NCBI RefSeq assembly: GCF_014205135.1
Contig: NZ_JACHMY010000001.1
Coordinates: 3,348,001 to 3,412,000, forward strand
DNA from: Kribbella italica
Lineage (GTDB): Bacteria > Actinomycetota > Actinomycetes > Propionibacteriales > Kribbellaceae
Length of the DNA stretch: 64,000 bases
Reading direction: 5' to 3'
The position numbers were made by a program, and so were the translations under genes. This document shows positions 1 through 8,848 of the stretch, piece after piece (position 1 is the stretch's first letter; each line of letters opens with the position of its first letter). A model generated the notes under the pieces. That model saw only the letters and a program-made list of their open reading frames with translations, had not been told where the DNA came from and did no database searches.

Positions 1-1426
1 TCATCAGCGAGGTGATAGCGCCCGCCAGCGCGCGACCACCGTCGGAGTCGTAGGCGTGCCCGGTCGCCATCAGCAGGGCGCCGAGGTTGGCGTAGCCGAT
101 GCCGAGCTGCCGGTACGCGCGGGTGGTGTCGCCGATCGCCTCGGTCGGGAAGTCGGCGAAGCAGATCGAGATGTCCATCGCGGTGATGATCAGCTCGACG
201 GACTTGACGAACTTCTCCGAGTCGAACATGTCGTCGTCGGTGAGGAACTTCAGCAGGTTCAGCGACGCCAGGTTGCAGGAGGAGTTGTCGAGGTGCATGT
301 ACTCCGAGCACGGGTTGGACGCGGTGATCCGGCCCGTTTCCGGGGTGGTGTGCCAGTCGTTGATCGTGTCGTCGTACTGGATGCCCGGGTCGGCGCAGGC
401 CCAGGCGGCGTGGCTGATCTTGTCGAACAGCTCGCGGGCGTCGACGGTCTCGATGATCGAGTTGTCGATCCGGGCACGCAGGCCGAACTCGCCCTTCTCC
501 TCAACCGCGCGCATGAACTCGTCGGTGACCCGGACGGAGTTGTTCGCGTTCTGGTACTGCACCGAGGTGATGTCGCGGCCGCCGAGGTCCATGTCGTAGC
601 CGGCGTCACGGAGAACGCGGATCTTGTCCTCCTCGCGCATCTTGGTCTCGACGAACTCCTCGATGTCCGGGTGGTCGACGTCGAGCACGACCATCTTGGC
701 CGCGCGCCGGGTGGCGCCACCGGACTTGATCGTGCCCGCGGACGCGTCCGCGCCGCGCATGAAGGAGACCGGGCCGGACGCCGTACCGCCGCTGGACTGC
801 AGCAGCTCCTTGGACGACCGGATCCGCGACAGGTTCAGACCGGCACCGGAGCCGCCCTTGAAGATCAGGCCCTCCTCCTTGTACCAGTTGAGGATCGAGT
901 CCATCGAGTCGTCGACGGCGAGGATGAAGCAGGCCGACACCTGCTGCGGGGACGAGGTGCCGACGTTGAACCAGACCGGCGAGTTGAAGCTGAAGTACTG
1001 GTGCAGCAGCATCCAGGTGAGCTCGTGCTCGAAGATCTCCGCGTCGGCGGGAGTGGCGAAGTAGCCTTCGGCCTCACCGGACTTGCGGTAGGTCTTCACG
1101 ACCCGGTCGAGCAGCTGCTTGAGGCTCCACTCGCGGTTGTCGTGACCGACCGCGCCGCGGAAGTACTTGGTGGTGACGATGGTGGAGGCGTTCACGCTCC
1201 AGTAGTCGGGGAACTCGACCCCGCGCTGCTCGAAGACGGTCTCACCCGTCTTCCAGTTCTGCTGCACGACGTCGCGGCGCTCCCACGTCACGTCGTCGTA
1301 GGGGTGGACGCCCTCGGTCGTGAAGATGCGCTCGATGGTGAGTCCCGCCGGCGCGCTCTTGCGCCCACGGAACCCGGCCGCCGACCTCTTGGTCGACCCC
1401 GAGTGGCCGGTCACCGTCTCTGTCAT
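1..1426 (-). CDS. nrdJ: Vitamin B12-dependent (class II) ribonucleotide reductase, N-terminal part
   Basis: Reduces ribonucleotides to deoxyribonucleotides using adenosylcobalamin, oxygen-independently, in the cytoplasm. The reading frame runs off the left edge, so only the first 475 codons are present. It starts at ATG 1426 behind a GAGGAG ribosome site and begins MTETVTGHSG. Visible family motifs are FNSPVWFNVG, FKGGSGAGLNLS, and NPCSEYMHLDNSSCNL with its conserved cysteines. The long stretch on deoxynucleotide-site residues and the NrdR gene immediately upstream, in the same direction with 95 bp between, support class II NrdJ rather than NrdA. Transcription probably starts upstream of nrdR and is repressed by NrdR through the boxes at 2104-2150. 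No cobalamin riboswitch was recognised upstream. Identity is secure; the C-terminus is not visible. Confidence 0.95.
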   Translation of the reverse strand, partial: MTETVTGHSGSTKRSAAGFRGRKSAPAGLTIERIFTTEGVHPYDDVTWERRDVVQQNWKTGETVFEQRGVEFPDYWSVNASTIVTTKYFRGAVGHDNREWSLKQLLDRVVKTYRKSGEAEGYFATPADAEIFEHELTWMLLHQYFSFNSPVWFNVGTSSPQQVSACFILAVDDSMDSILNWYKEEGLIFKGGSGAGLNLSRIRSSKELLQSSGGTASGPVSFMRGADASAGTIKSGGATRRAAKMVVLDVDHPDIEEFVETKMREEDKIRVLRDAGYDMDLGGRDITSVQYQNANNSVRVTDEFMRAVEEKGEFGLRARIDNSIIETVDARELFDKISHAAWACADPGIQYDDTINDWHTTPETGRITASNPCSEYMHLDNSSCNLASLNLLKFLTDDDMFDSEKFVKSVELIITAMDISICFADFPTEAIGDTTRAYRQLGIGYANLGALLMATGHAYDSDGGRALAGAITSLM

Positions 1427-1521
1427 GGTTGCTCCTCGCCCTGTGTCTGCGGTCTGTCGGGACCGCCCCGTTGGTACTTCCCTGTGCCTGTACTGCGGTG
1501 GTGCTGGGTATTGCATCCCCG

Positions 1522-2016
1522 TTATGTCTGTGGAGCCACGCCCTGCGGCGCGGGCTCGGTGCCCTCCGGGTCCTTCTCGGCCCGCAGCAGCGCGATCTCG
1601 GTCTCGAAGTCGTCGGCCGACTCGAACTGCCGGTAGACGCTCGCGAACCGCAGGTAGGCCACCTCGTCGAGCTCGCGCAGCGGGCCGAGGATGGCCAGGC
1701 CGACCTCGTGGGCCGGCACCTCCGGCGAGCCGCCGCCCTTCAGCGCGTCCTCGACCTTCTGTCCCAGCCGCGACAGCGCGTCGGCGTCCACCGGCCGGCC
1801 CTTGCAGGCCTTGCTCACGCCGCGAATGACCTTCTCGCGGCTGAACGGCTCGGTCGCGCCGGAGCGCTTCACGACCGTCAGCTGCATCTGCTCGACGGTG
1901 GTGAACCGCTTCTCGCAGACCGGGCACTGTCGCCGGCGGCGGATCGCTCCGCCGTCTTCGGCCACCCGGCTGTCGACGACCCGGGAATCGCTGTGCCGGC
2001 AGTACGGACAGTGCAC
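1522..2016 (-). CDS. nrdR: Transcriptional repressor NrdR
   Basis: Zinc-finger/ATP-cone repressor of ribonucleotide reductase genes that senses ATP/dATP. The protein is 164 residues, normal for the family. The N-terminal zinc ribbon has cysteine pairs at C3/C6 and C31/C34 with the typical RRRRQCPVC segment, followed by an ATP-cone ([16 protein letters not shown]). The start is GTG 2016, chosen because GGGAGGAG lies just upstream and the protein begins MHCPYC as in the family. It is the first gene of a leftward nrdR-nrdJ unit and probably represses its own promoter through the two boxes upstream. The C-terminal tail ([14 protein letters not shown]) is low complexity. Confidence 0.97.
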   Translation of the reverse strand: MHCPYCRHSDSRVVDSRVAEDGGAIRRRRQCPVCEKRFTTVEQMQLTVVKRSGATEPFSREKVIRGVSKACKGRPVDADALSRLGQKVEDALKGGGSPEVPAHEVGLAILGPLRELDEVAYLRFASVYRQFESADDFETEIALLRAEKDPEGTEPAPQGVAPQT

Positions 2017-2103
2017 GGCGAATCACTCCTCCCGTGGGGGCGCCGAACGGCGACGCTGTGGATCGAGCTGGGGACAACCTGTGTACGACTTGTGGGTAAC
2101 CAA

Positions 2104-2119
2104 CCACTACCTGTGGAAA
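2104..2119 (-). promoter_or_regulatory. NrdR box, promoter-proximal copy (weaker)
   Basis: Read on the minus strand this 16-mer is tttccacaggtagtgg. Against the published NrdR-box consensus (acaCwAtATaTwGtgt) it keeps the C, the A at positions 6 and 8, and the right half TaGTg, but lacks two core positions. It begins exactly 31 bp from the second box, about three helical turns, which is the usual arrangement for paired NrdR sites. Confidence 0.6.
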
Positions 2120-2134
2120 ATTACACCCGTGTAA

Positions 2135-2150
2135 CCACTACATCTAGGGA
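2135..2150 (-). promoter_or_regulatory. NrdR box, distal copy (strong)
   Basis: On the minus strand this reads tccctagatgtagtgg. All strongly conserved positions of the NrdR-box consensus (C-w-A-n-A-T-n-T-w-G) are present. It pairs with the box at 2104-2119 and lies about 120 bp upstream of the nrdR start, consistent with autoregulation of nrdR-nrdJ. Confidence 0.75.
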
Positions 2151-2256
2151 TGCTACGTCGCTGCTCCGACAGTTTGCAAGAACGCCCGGATTCCGCGCGC
2201 GTCTCTTTGTTCCAACACCCGCGCGGGCCTGTGTACTCCCGCGTGGCGCCGTAGCA

Positions 2257-2299
2257 GAGGCCCTCCGGAGGCGCAAAATACGGCGCTCCGAAGGGCCTC
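2257..2299 (-). terminator. Stem-loop after the sugar-acid dehydratase gene
   Basis: Arms 2257-2270 (gaggccctccggag) and 2286-2299 (ctccgaagggcctc) pair along 14 positions with one mismatch, and the helix can extend inward with a bulge. It lies six bases beyond the stop codon of the dehydratase gene at 2305. No strong T-tract follows, which is usual in GC-rich actinomycetes. It probably ends the leftward sugar operon before the nrdR promoter. Confidence 0.65.
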
Positions 2300-2304
2300 G
2301 GGTG

Positions 2305-4002
2305 CTAGCCGGCCGGAGGGCGGCAGAAGTCGAAGTCGCAGCCCTCGTCGGCGCCCAGCACGTGCTCGTGGAACAGCCGCCGGTAGCCGGTGGCGGGAGC
2401 AGGCGGCGGAGGTGGCAGCTCGGCCCGGCGGCGCTCCAGCTCGTCAGGCGCGACCAGCAGGTCCAGCCGGCCCTCGGCGACCGACAGCCGGATCTGGTCA
2501 CCGGTCCGGACCAGCGCGAGCGGCCCACCGACGGCCGACTCCGGCGTCACGTGCAGCACGATCGTCCCGTACGCCGTACCGCTCATCCGCGCGTCCGAGA
2601 TCCGGACCATGTCCCGCACGCCGGCCCTGGCCAGCTTGCCCGGGATCGGCAGGTACCCGGCCTCCGGCATCCCGGCACCAATCGGTCCGGCGTTCTGCAG
2701 CACCAGTACGTCGGACGCCGCGACGTCCAGCTCCGGGTCGTCGATCCGCTCCGACAGGTCGGCCAGCGAGCTGAACACCACCGCCCGCCCTGTCGTCTCG
2801 AACAGCGCCGGGTCGGCCGCGGACCGCTTGATCAGCGCACCCGACGGCGCCAGCGAGCCCTGCAGCCAGACCAGACCGCCCTCAGCACGGGCCGGCGAGT
2901 CCAGCGTGCGCACCACTTCCCGGTCGACCCACACCGGCCCAGAACCGAGCCGCTCCCCCAGCGTCTCGCCGGTCACGGTCAGCGCGGACAGGTCGAGCAG
3001 GTCCCGCAGCTCATGCAGTACGGCGGGCAGCCCGCCCGACGCATGTAGGTCCTCCATGTAGTGCGCACCGGTCGGCTTCAGCTCCACCAGGACAGGCGTA
3101 GTCGCGCTCAGCTCGTTCAACTCGTCCGGATCGATCCGAAGGCCCAGCCGGCCGACCATGGCGGTCAGGTGGATCAAGGCGTTCGTGGAGCCACCGATAG
3201 CGAGCAGGACTCTGACGGCGTTCCGGACCGAGGCCGCGGTGACCACCTGCGAAGACGTACGCCGTGCGGCCGCGATCTCGACGACCGCGACGCCCGTGGC
3301 CTCGCCGATGCGGAGGCGGTCGGCGTGGACTGCCGGTGCGGTCGCGCTGTCGGGCAGAGCCATCCCGAGTGCCTCGACGATGCAAGCCATAGTCGACGCC
3401 GTACCCATGACCGCGCAGGTGCCCGCTGTGGTCGCCAGGTTCCGCTCGACGCGGCTGATCTCGGCCGCGTCGACCTCACCGGCCCGGTACCGGGCCCAGA
3501 AGCGGCGGCAGTCCGTACAGGCACCGACGCGCTCGCCCTGGTAGCGGCCGGTCGACATCGGGCCGGTGACCAACTGGATCGCCGGGCGCCCGGCGGAGAA
3601 CGCACCCATCAGCTGCGCCGGGACGGTCTTGTCGCAGCCGCCGACCAGGACCACGGCGTCCATCGGCTGGGCCCGGACCAGCTCCTCGACGTCCATCGCC
3701 ATCAGGTTGCGGTAGACCATCGAGGTCGGCTCGAGGAAGCTCTCCCCCAGCGACACGGTCGGGAACTCCATCGGCAGGCCGCCGGCCGCGATGATGCCGT
3801 TGGCCACGGACCGGATCAGCTCCGGTTGCTGCCGGTGACACGGGTTGAAGTCGCTGGTCGACGTCGCGATCCCGATCACCGGCCGGTCGAGCGACTCCGG
3901 CGAACGGCCGCTCGCGTGCAGGAACGTGCGCCGCAGGTACTTGGAGAAGTCCCGGTCGCCGTAACTGACCAGACCGCGGTAGATCCCGCTCTCTTCGCTC
4001 AT
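2305..4002 (-). CDS. IlvD/EDD-family sugar-acid dehydratase (arabonate/xylonate-type)
   Basis: A 565-residue dehydratase of the IlvD/EDD family, which removes water from sugar acids to give 2-keto-3-deoxy acids using a [2Fe-2S] cluster. Candidate cluster cysteines are C55 (in FNPCHRQ), C123 (in GGCDKT) and C196 (in AGTCAVMG). The length and the GTCAVMGTAST segment resemble pentonate dehydratases more than valine-pathway IlvD. The context also argues against amino-acid synthesis: it is the last gene of an operon with a sugar transporter, a GH39 glycosidase, a DapA-type lyase and an aldehyde dehydrogenase. Its ATG overlaps the upstream stop by 4 bp, so translation is coupled. The exact substrate (L-arabonate, D-xylonate or another pentonate) cannot be read from the sequence. 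Confidence 0.85.
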   Translation of the reverse strand: MSEESGIYRGLVSYGDRDFSKYLRRTFLHASGRSPESLDRPVIGIATSTSDFNPCHRQQPELIRSVANGIIAAGGLPMEFPTVSLGESFLEPTSMVYRNLMAMDVEELVRAQPMDAVVLVGGCDKTVPAQLMGAFSAGRPAIQLVTGPMSTGRYQGERVGACTDCRRFWARYRAGEVDAAEISRVERNLATTAGTCAVMGTASTMACIVEALGMALPDSATAPAVHADRLRIGEATGVAVVEIAAARRTSSQVVTAASVRNAVRVLLAIGGSTNALIHLTAMVGRLGLRIDPDELNELSATTPVLVELKPTGAHYMEDLHASGGLPAVLHELRDLLDLSALTVTGETLGERLGSGPVWVDREVVRTLDSPARAEGGLVWLQGSLAPSGALIKRSAADPALFETTGRAVVFSSLADLSERIDDPELDVAASDVLVLQNAGPIGAGMPEAGYLPIPGKLARAGVRDMVRISDARMSGTAYGTIVLHVTPESAVGGPLALVRTGDQIRLSVAEGRLDLLVAPDELERRRAELPPPPPAPATGYRRLFHEHVLGADEGCDFDFCRPPAG

Positions 4003-4907
4003 CCGGCCAGCACATCATCACGCGGCTCGACACCCGGCGTCCGGGCCAGGTGGCGGCTCAGCAGTTTCAGCATGGACGGCGGCGGGACGGCTCCCGGCGT
4101 ACGGACCGTGTCGGAGGCGATCAGGCCTCGGCGAACCAGGCTGTGCTTGCGCAGGCCGAGCGCGATGCCGGACTGGAACTCGAAGTTGACCAGCGGGAGG
4201 TAGTCGCGCCAGACCTCGCGGGCCTGGTCGAAACCACCTTCGGCGTACGCCGTGACGCAGGCGAGCAGGCCTTCGGGGACGGAGAAGCCGGTCATCGCAC
4301 CAGCGGCGCCGACGGCGAGCTCGTCGAGCAGGCAGGTGCCGCCCAGTCCGCCGAAGACGGGGACGTCGAGAGCGGCGACCAGCGTGGCGACGGCGGGTGG
4401 GCTCGGGGACGACTCGGACTTGACCGCGACGACCTGCGGGACGGCCTGGACCGCCCGGACCAGGTCGGCGGTGGCGATCGGGATGCCGGTGATCACCGGG
4501 TAGTCCTGGACGACGAGCGGGCGTTCGGTGCGCTGGGCAATCTCCGTGAGGTGCTTGCTCAGGGCATCTGGATCGGGAGTGTTGACCTGGATCATCAAGC
4601 CCGCCAGTCGATCGGCGGCGGTCGGTACGACGTTGGCGGCTTCGGCGAGGACGTCGTCGAGGGCAAGGGAACTGATGCCGACGACAAGCGGCAGGTTGCA
4701 GGAGGCAACGAAGGTGTCGACGACCGCACGGCGCTCGGCAGGGGTCAGGCAGGCGGCCTCACCGAAGACACCGAGGACTGTCAGGCCGGTCGCGCCGATG
4801 GTCTCGTAGTGGCGGACCTGCCGGGCCAGGGAGTCGGTGTCAACGGCGGTGACGTCCGCCGTGAACGGGGTGGCGAGCACGCCCCACACACCGGGGGCCA
4901 GAGTCAT
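3999..4907 (-). CDS. DapA-superfamily lyase (2-keto-3-deoxy sugar acid dehydratase or aldolase)
   Basis: A 302-residue TIM-barrel enzyme of the dihydrodipicolinate synthase/N-acetylneuraminate lyase superfamily. The Schiff-base lysine is K163 (VVAVKSES) and the catalytic tyrosine is Y136 in YPVITG; the usual GTTGE loop reads GVFGEAA. In pentose-acid pathways such proteins either dehydrate 2-keto-3-deoxypentonate to alpha-ketoglutarate semialdehyde or cleave it to pyruvate and glycolaldehyde. Either product could feed the aldehyde dehydrogenase encoded just upstream. Both gene junctions are 4-bp overlaps. Housekeeping dihydrodipicolinate synthase is unlikely given the neighbours. Confidence 0.85.
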   Translation of the reverse strand: MTLAPGVWGVLATPFTADVTAVDTDSLARQVRHYETIGATGLTVLGVFGEAACLTPAERRAVVDTFVASCNLPLVVGISSLALDDVLAEAANVVPTAADRLAGLMIQVNTPDPDALSKHLTEIAQRTERPLVVQDYPVITGIPIATADLVRAVQAVPQVVAVKSESSPSPPAVATLVAALDVPVFGGLGGTCLLDELAVGAAGAMTGFSVPEGLLACVTAYAEGGFDQAREVWRDYLPLVNFEFQSGIALGLRKHSLVRRGLIASDTVRTPGAVPPPSMLKLLSRHLARTPGVEPRDDVLAG

Positions 4908-6298
4908 GGGGCTCCTTTCGTCGTGACCGCGGTGGCGACCGTGTACGCCTCCAGGCTCTCGGTGCCGCCTTCGCGGCCGTAGCCGGACAGGCCGACGCCG
5001 CCGAACGGGGAGGCGGCCGACGCCAGGGCGACTTCGTTGAGGCCGATCATGCCGACGTCGAGGCCGGCGATCGCGGCGTCGGCGCGTTCGGTGTTCGCGG
5101 TGAAGAGGTAGCCGGCCAGGCCGTACGGGACGGCGTTCGCCTGCTCGAGACCGTCCTCCAGGGTGGTGAACGGGAGCAGCGGGAGGATCGGGCCGAAGGG
5201 TTCGTCGCGGAGGACCGCGGAATCGGGTGGGAGGTCGGTGAGGACGGTGGGCGGGTAGAAGAAGCCGGGGCCTTCGGGTTGGACACCGCCGGTGCGGATG
5301 TTGGCTTCACTGGAAGAGATGAGAGAGGAGACAGCGTCGCGACGGCGGGCGTTGGCGAGTGGGCTGAGAGCAAGCCCCGCAGCACGCTCTACGACAGCTT
5401 CCACAAAGAAGTCGTGAACGGCTTCTTGGACGAAGACCCGGCTGGGGCTGATGCAGACCTGGCCCGCGTTGCGGAACTTGGCGCGGACGAGGGCGTCGGC
5501 GGCTCGGCCCAACTGGTCTGGATCGAGGTCGTCGAAGATCAGGACCGGCGCGTGGCCGCCGAGTTCGAGGGTGAGGGACTGGAGATGCCTGGCCGACAAG
5601 CCGACCAGGGTCTGGCCGACGGGGACCGAGCCGGTGAGGGTGATCTTGGCGATCACCGGCGAGCTGATCAGGTGTTCGCTGACGCGTGGCGGGTCGCCCG
5701 TGATCAGGTTGACGACGCCGGGCGGGACGCCGGCGTCGGCCAGGGCCTGGACGAGGGCGGCCGCCGTACGCGGTGCTTCGACGGCCGGGCACAGGACGAT
5801 GCTGCAGCCGAAGGCGACCGCCGGGGCGAGTTTGCGCGCCGGCAACGAGGCCGGAAAGTTCCAGGCGGTGAAGGCAGCGACCGGGCCGACCGGCCGCCGT
5901 TCGACCCACGCCCGCCGGCCAGGGGCCGTCGGCAACAAACGCCCGTACGAGCGAACAGCCTCACCGGCGAACCAGCTGAAGTACTCGGCCGACTGCCGGA
6001 CCTCCGCCAGCGACTCCTCCAGCGGCTTGCCCTGCTCCTCGGTGAGTGTCGCCGCGATCGCCTCGGCGCGATCGAGCAACAACCGCCCGGCTCGGTCCAG
6101 CACCGAAGCCCGCTCGGCGGGCGCCGTACGACGCCAGGTCGCGAAGCCCGCGGCGGCCGCGGCCAGGACGTCGTCGAGATCCGACGAGGACGCGTTGGGG
6201 ACCTGGCCGATCACCTCCTCGGTCGCCGGGTTGAGGATGTCGATCACCCGGCCGTCCGACGCCGGCCGCCACTTGCCACCGATGAAGAGCATCTTCAC
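4904..6298 (-). CDS. NAD(P)-dependent aldehyde dehydrogenase (semialdehyde dehydrogenase type)
   Basis: A 464-residue class aldehyde dehydrogenase, normal length. Visible motifs are AFTAWNFP (cofactor-site region), TGSVPVGQ, the general-base region LELGGHAP and the catalytic cysteine in AGQVCISPSR. I take GTG 6298 as the start because it overlaps the upstream glycosidase stop as GTGA; ATG 6292, two codons later, is the alternative. The open frame extends further upstream, but that part overlaps the GH39 gene out of phase and has no family similarity. In this operon it most likely oxidises alpha-ketoglutarate semialdehyde to alpha-ketoglutarate, or glycolaldehyde if the lyase is an aldolase. 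It overlaps the DapA-type gene by 4 bp. Confidence 0.9.
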   Translation of the reverse strand: MKMLFIGGKWRPASDGRVIDILNPATEEVIGQVPNASSSDLDDVLAAAAAGFATWRRTAPAERASVLDRAGRLLLDRAEAIAATLTEEQGKPLEESLAEVRQSAEYFSWFAGEAVRSYGRLLPTAPGRRAWVERRPVGPVAAFTAWNFPASLPARKLAPAVAFGCSIVLCPAVEAPRTAAALVQALADAGVPPGVVNLITGDPPRVSEHLISSPVIAKITLTGSVPVGQTLVGLSARHLQSLTLELGGHAPVLIFDDLDPDQLGRAADALVRAKFRNAGQVCISPSRVFVQEAVHDFFVEAVVERAAGLALSPLANARRRDAVSSLISSSEANIRTGGVQPEGPGFFYPPTVLTDLPPDSAVLRDEPFGPILPLLPFTTLEDGLEQANAVPYGLAGYLFTANTERADAAIAGLDVGMIGLNEVALASAASPFGGVGLSGYGREGGTESLEAYTVATAVTTKGAP

Positions 6299-8028
6299 GC
6301 CGTCCGCAGAACGATCACGCTCAACGACGGCAACGGCAGCTCGATCCGGGCCTGATAAGCGCCGTCCACCGTCACCTTCACGTCCTCCGCGAACCGCTCC
6401 AGCCCCTGCCGGTCCCGGATCGTCGCCAATTGCTCCGGCGTCGGATCCTGTGGTGCACCGAGGTCCTGCCAGATCGTGTGACTGTTGCTGTGGTTCCGGT
6501 CGATCCGCCAGTGCTCGACCGTCCACTCCCCCGCGTCCAGCCCGGAGACCTCCAGCTCGACCGCCGTCGGCTCGCCGTCTTCCAGGTACTGGTCGTCGGC
6601 ATGCCGCCACACCAGTACGGCGACGCTCCCGTCCGCCGAGCTGCGCGACGCGATCACGTCGACCTCCTCACCGAGCCCGTTGCCCAAAGCACCCAGGTCC
6701 GCGGTGTCGATGAGAGCGTCGGACGACGCGGCGAGCCGCCGGTCACCGAGCTTGGCGAAGGCCCGGTACCCGTTCATCAACGGCTTCTCCAGGCCCGACG
6801 CGGTGACGAAGCTCCGCGTCCCCTCGAAGTACCGCTCGCCCTCCATCGAGAAGCTCCAGGTCGTGGCCTCGGCGACCTTCGCGGCGTGCCGGTCGTTCAG
6901 GTCGAGCACCTTCTTCATCAGCTTGGCCTGGAAGACCGGGTAGTACTCGGTGTTGCGGTAGCCGAAGTTCGCGTTGTCGTAGATCCCCCAGTGCGCCGGC
7001 ACCGACGCGTCGCACTCGTCGACGATCGCCGGCAGTCCGGCGTACGCCGGGAACTCCTCCATCACCGCGAGCATCCGGTCGATCTCGCGCAGCATCTTGG
7101 TCGTCGACGGCGACTGCTCGACCGGGGCCGGAGCGCCGATCGGGCCGTAGACCCGCCACGGCGAGAACGCCGAGCCCTTCGTGTGGAAGGAGACGAAGTC
7201 CAAAGGAAGGTCCCGCGCCGAGCAGGCCTGCAGGAAGCCGCGCAGGAACGCCACGCCCTTGTCCCCGCCGGTAACCGTCGGTCCGCCGACGCGACCATCA
7301 GGGAGAACGCTGCGGATCGCGGCGGCGGTCACGGCGTACAGGTCCTGGAACTGCTCGGGCGTGCCGCGCCAGTAGAAGATGTCCGGCTCGTTCCAGAGCT
7401 CCCAGAGCCAGCCCGACACCTCCTCCTCGCCATAACGGTCGAGGCAGTGCTGCGCGAGCGCGGCGACCAGGCCGCCCCACTTGTCGTAGTCCTTCGGCGG
7501 GTAGGACCACAGCCCCGCCTCGTACTCGCTGTACTGCGTCGGGCTGCTCTCGAACGCGAACTCCGCCTTGGCGTGGTCCGGCACCAGCGCGAGCGGCGTA
7601 AAGGCCAGCTCCACCAGCGGGTGATGGCCTGCGGCAACGATCGTGTCGTAGGTCTGGTCCGCGATGGTGAAGTCGTAGTACGGGTTGCCGTCGGCATCTT
7701 CGTGGTAGACGTTGCCGCTGCCCCAATGCGGCAGGCCGAGGCCGGTGCCGCTGTTGAAAACGTAGTGCGGCCTGACGTGGTACGGCGTCTCGGCGAAGCC
7801 GCCGATCGTCTGCAGGGTCCGGCGGCCCTGCGGGGTGTAGGTCCAGTTGATCTCGTCGTAGCCGAGGCTGGCCCACGGCCGGTCGAGCACCCCGAGGTCG
7901 TCGGCCGCGTCCACGGTGACGCGGGCCAGGCGGACGTGCGCGGCGTCGGGGTCCGACGGGGTGTACGGCACCTCCTGCACGCCGCTGCGGGAGCTGTTCT
8001 GGTCAGGCAGATCGGTCTCGGTGGTCAT
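6295..8028 (-). CDS. Glycoside hydrolase family 39 (beta-xylosidase-like), cytoplasmic
   Basis: A 577-residue retaining glycosidase. The GH39/clan-A signature is clear: WELWNEPDIFYW carries the acid/base E214 and AIVDECDAS the probable nucleophile E338, about 125 residues apart as expected. A C-terminal beta domain follows (VDVIASRSSADGSVAVLVW onward). There is no signal peptide (MTTETDLPDQNS), so it acts on imported oligosaccharides. It sits one base after the last permease gene, in the same operon. Family GH39 includes beta-xylosidases, arabinosidases and iduronidases; the downstream pentonate-type enzymes favour a pentose-containing substrate, which is inference. Confidence 0.88.
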   Translation of the reverse strand: MTTETDLPDQNSSRSGVQEVPYTPSDPDAAHVRLARVTVDAADDLGVLDRPWASLGYDEINWTYTPQGRRTLQTIGGFAETPYHVRPHYVFNSGTGLGLPHWGSGNVYHEDADGNPYYDFTIADQTYDTIVAAGHHPLVELAFTPLALVPDHAKAEFAFESSPTQYSEYEAGLWSYPPKDYDKWGGLVAALAQHCLDRYGEEEVSGWLWELWNEPDIFYWRGTPEQFQDLYAVTAAAIRSVLPDGRVGGPTVTGGDKGVAFLRGFLQACSARDLPLDFVSFHTKGSAFSPWRVYGPIGAPAPVEQSPSTTKMLREIDRMLAVMEEFPAYAGLPAIVDECDASVPAHWGIYDNANFGYRNTEYYPVFQAKLMKKVLDLNDRHAAKVAEATTWSFSMEGERYFEGTRSFVTASGLEKPLMNGYRAFAKLGDRRLAASSDALIDTADLGALGNGLGEEVDVIASRSSADGSVAVLVWRHADDQYLEDGEPTAVELEVSGLDAGEWTVEHWRIDRNHSNSHTIWQDLGAPQDPTPEQLATIRDRQGLERFAEDVKVTVDGAYQARIELPLPSLSVIVLRTA

Positions 8029-8029
8029 C

Positions 8030-8848
8030 TCAACCTTTCAGTCCGGTGCTGCTGATGCCTTGGATGATGAAGCGCTGGGCAAGGAGGAAGACGAGCAGAG
8101 GAGGCGTCACGGCGAGGATCGTCGAGGCCATCACGACGCCGTAGTCGATGTCGCCGTACGCCGAACGGAACGTGACCAGGGCCAGCGGCAACGTCTGCAT
8201 GCCCGGCGAACTGGTCGAGATCAGCGGCCAGAGGAAGTCGTTCCAGGCGCCGAGGAAGACCAGGATCCCGAGCGTGGCCAGGGCCGGCCGGATCAGCGGC
8301 AGGACGACGTGACGGTAGGTCTGCCAGGCGTTCGCGCCGTCCACCCGGGCCGCGTCGGTGAGGTCCTCGGGCAGGTTGACGATGAACTGGCGAATCAGTA
8401 CGACGCCGAGCAGCGACACGACGTGCGGCAGCGCGAGCGCGCCGTACGTGTTCAGCAGGCCGAGCTTGTTGAACTGCTGGAACAGCGGGACCAGCACGAC
8501 CTCGCTCGGGATCAGCATCGTGACGAGCAGCAGCCCCAGGACGGCGCCGTTGCCGCGGAACGGCAACCGGGCCAGGGCGTAGCCGGCCATCGAGCAGACG
8601 ATCAGCGCGAGCACCGTGGCGCTCACGGCAACGACCATGCTGTTGAAGAAGGCAACGAAGATGTTGACCGCGCGACCACCCGGGTCGACCAGCATGCTCC
8701 AGTTCGCGGTCGTTGCCTCGGTCGGCCAGAGCTGGTTGCCGTTGGCCGTCGATCCCTCGAACGACGACGAGAGGGCCCAGAGCAACGGCAACGCCCAGAG
8801 CAGTGCCATCGCGATCGAGATGCAGGTGACGATCCATCGCTTAGCCAT
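8030..8848 (-). CDS. Sugar ABC transporter permease, MalG type
   Basis: A 272-residue inner-membrane permease with six predicted helices, the first at about residues 10-30. The cytoplasmic EAA loop that contacts the ATPase is visible as DAARVDGANAWQTYRHVVLPLIRPA. It follows the MalF-type permease with an 8-bp overlap, forming a heterodimeric channel. No ATPase gene lies in the operon, so a shared MsiK-type ATPase encoded elsewhere is likely, as is common for actinomycete sugar importers. Confidence 0.92.
   Translation of the reverse strand: MAKRWIVTCISIAMALLWALPLLWALSSSFEGSTANGNQLWPTEATTANWSMLVDPGGRAVNIFVAFFNSMVVAVSATVLALIVCSMAGYALARLPFRGNGAVLGLLLVTMLIPSEVVLVPLFQQFNKLGLLNTYGALALPHVVSLLGVVLIRQFIVNLPEDLTDAARVDGANAWQTYRHVVLPLIRPALATLGILVFLGAWNDFLWPLISTSSPGMQTLPLALVTFRSAYGDIDYGVVMASTILAVTPPLLVFLLAQRFIIQGISSTGLKG

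Noticed and set aside
4904..6610. N-terminal extension of the aldehyde dehydrogenase frame to 6610
   Set aside because: The extra ~100 codons overlap the GH39 gene out of phase and have no similarity to ALDH; GTG 6298 has the operon-type overlap.
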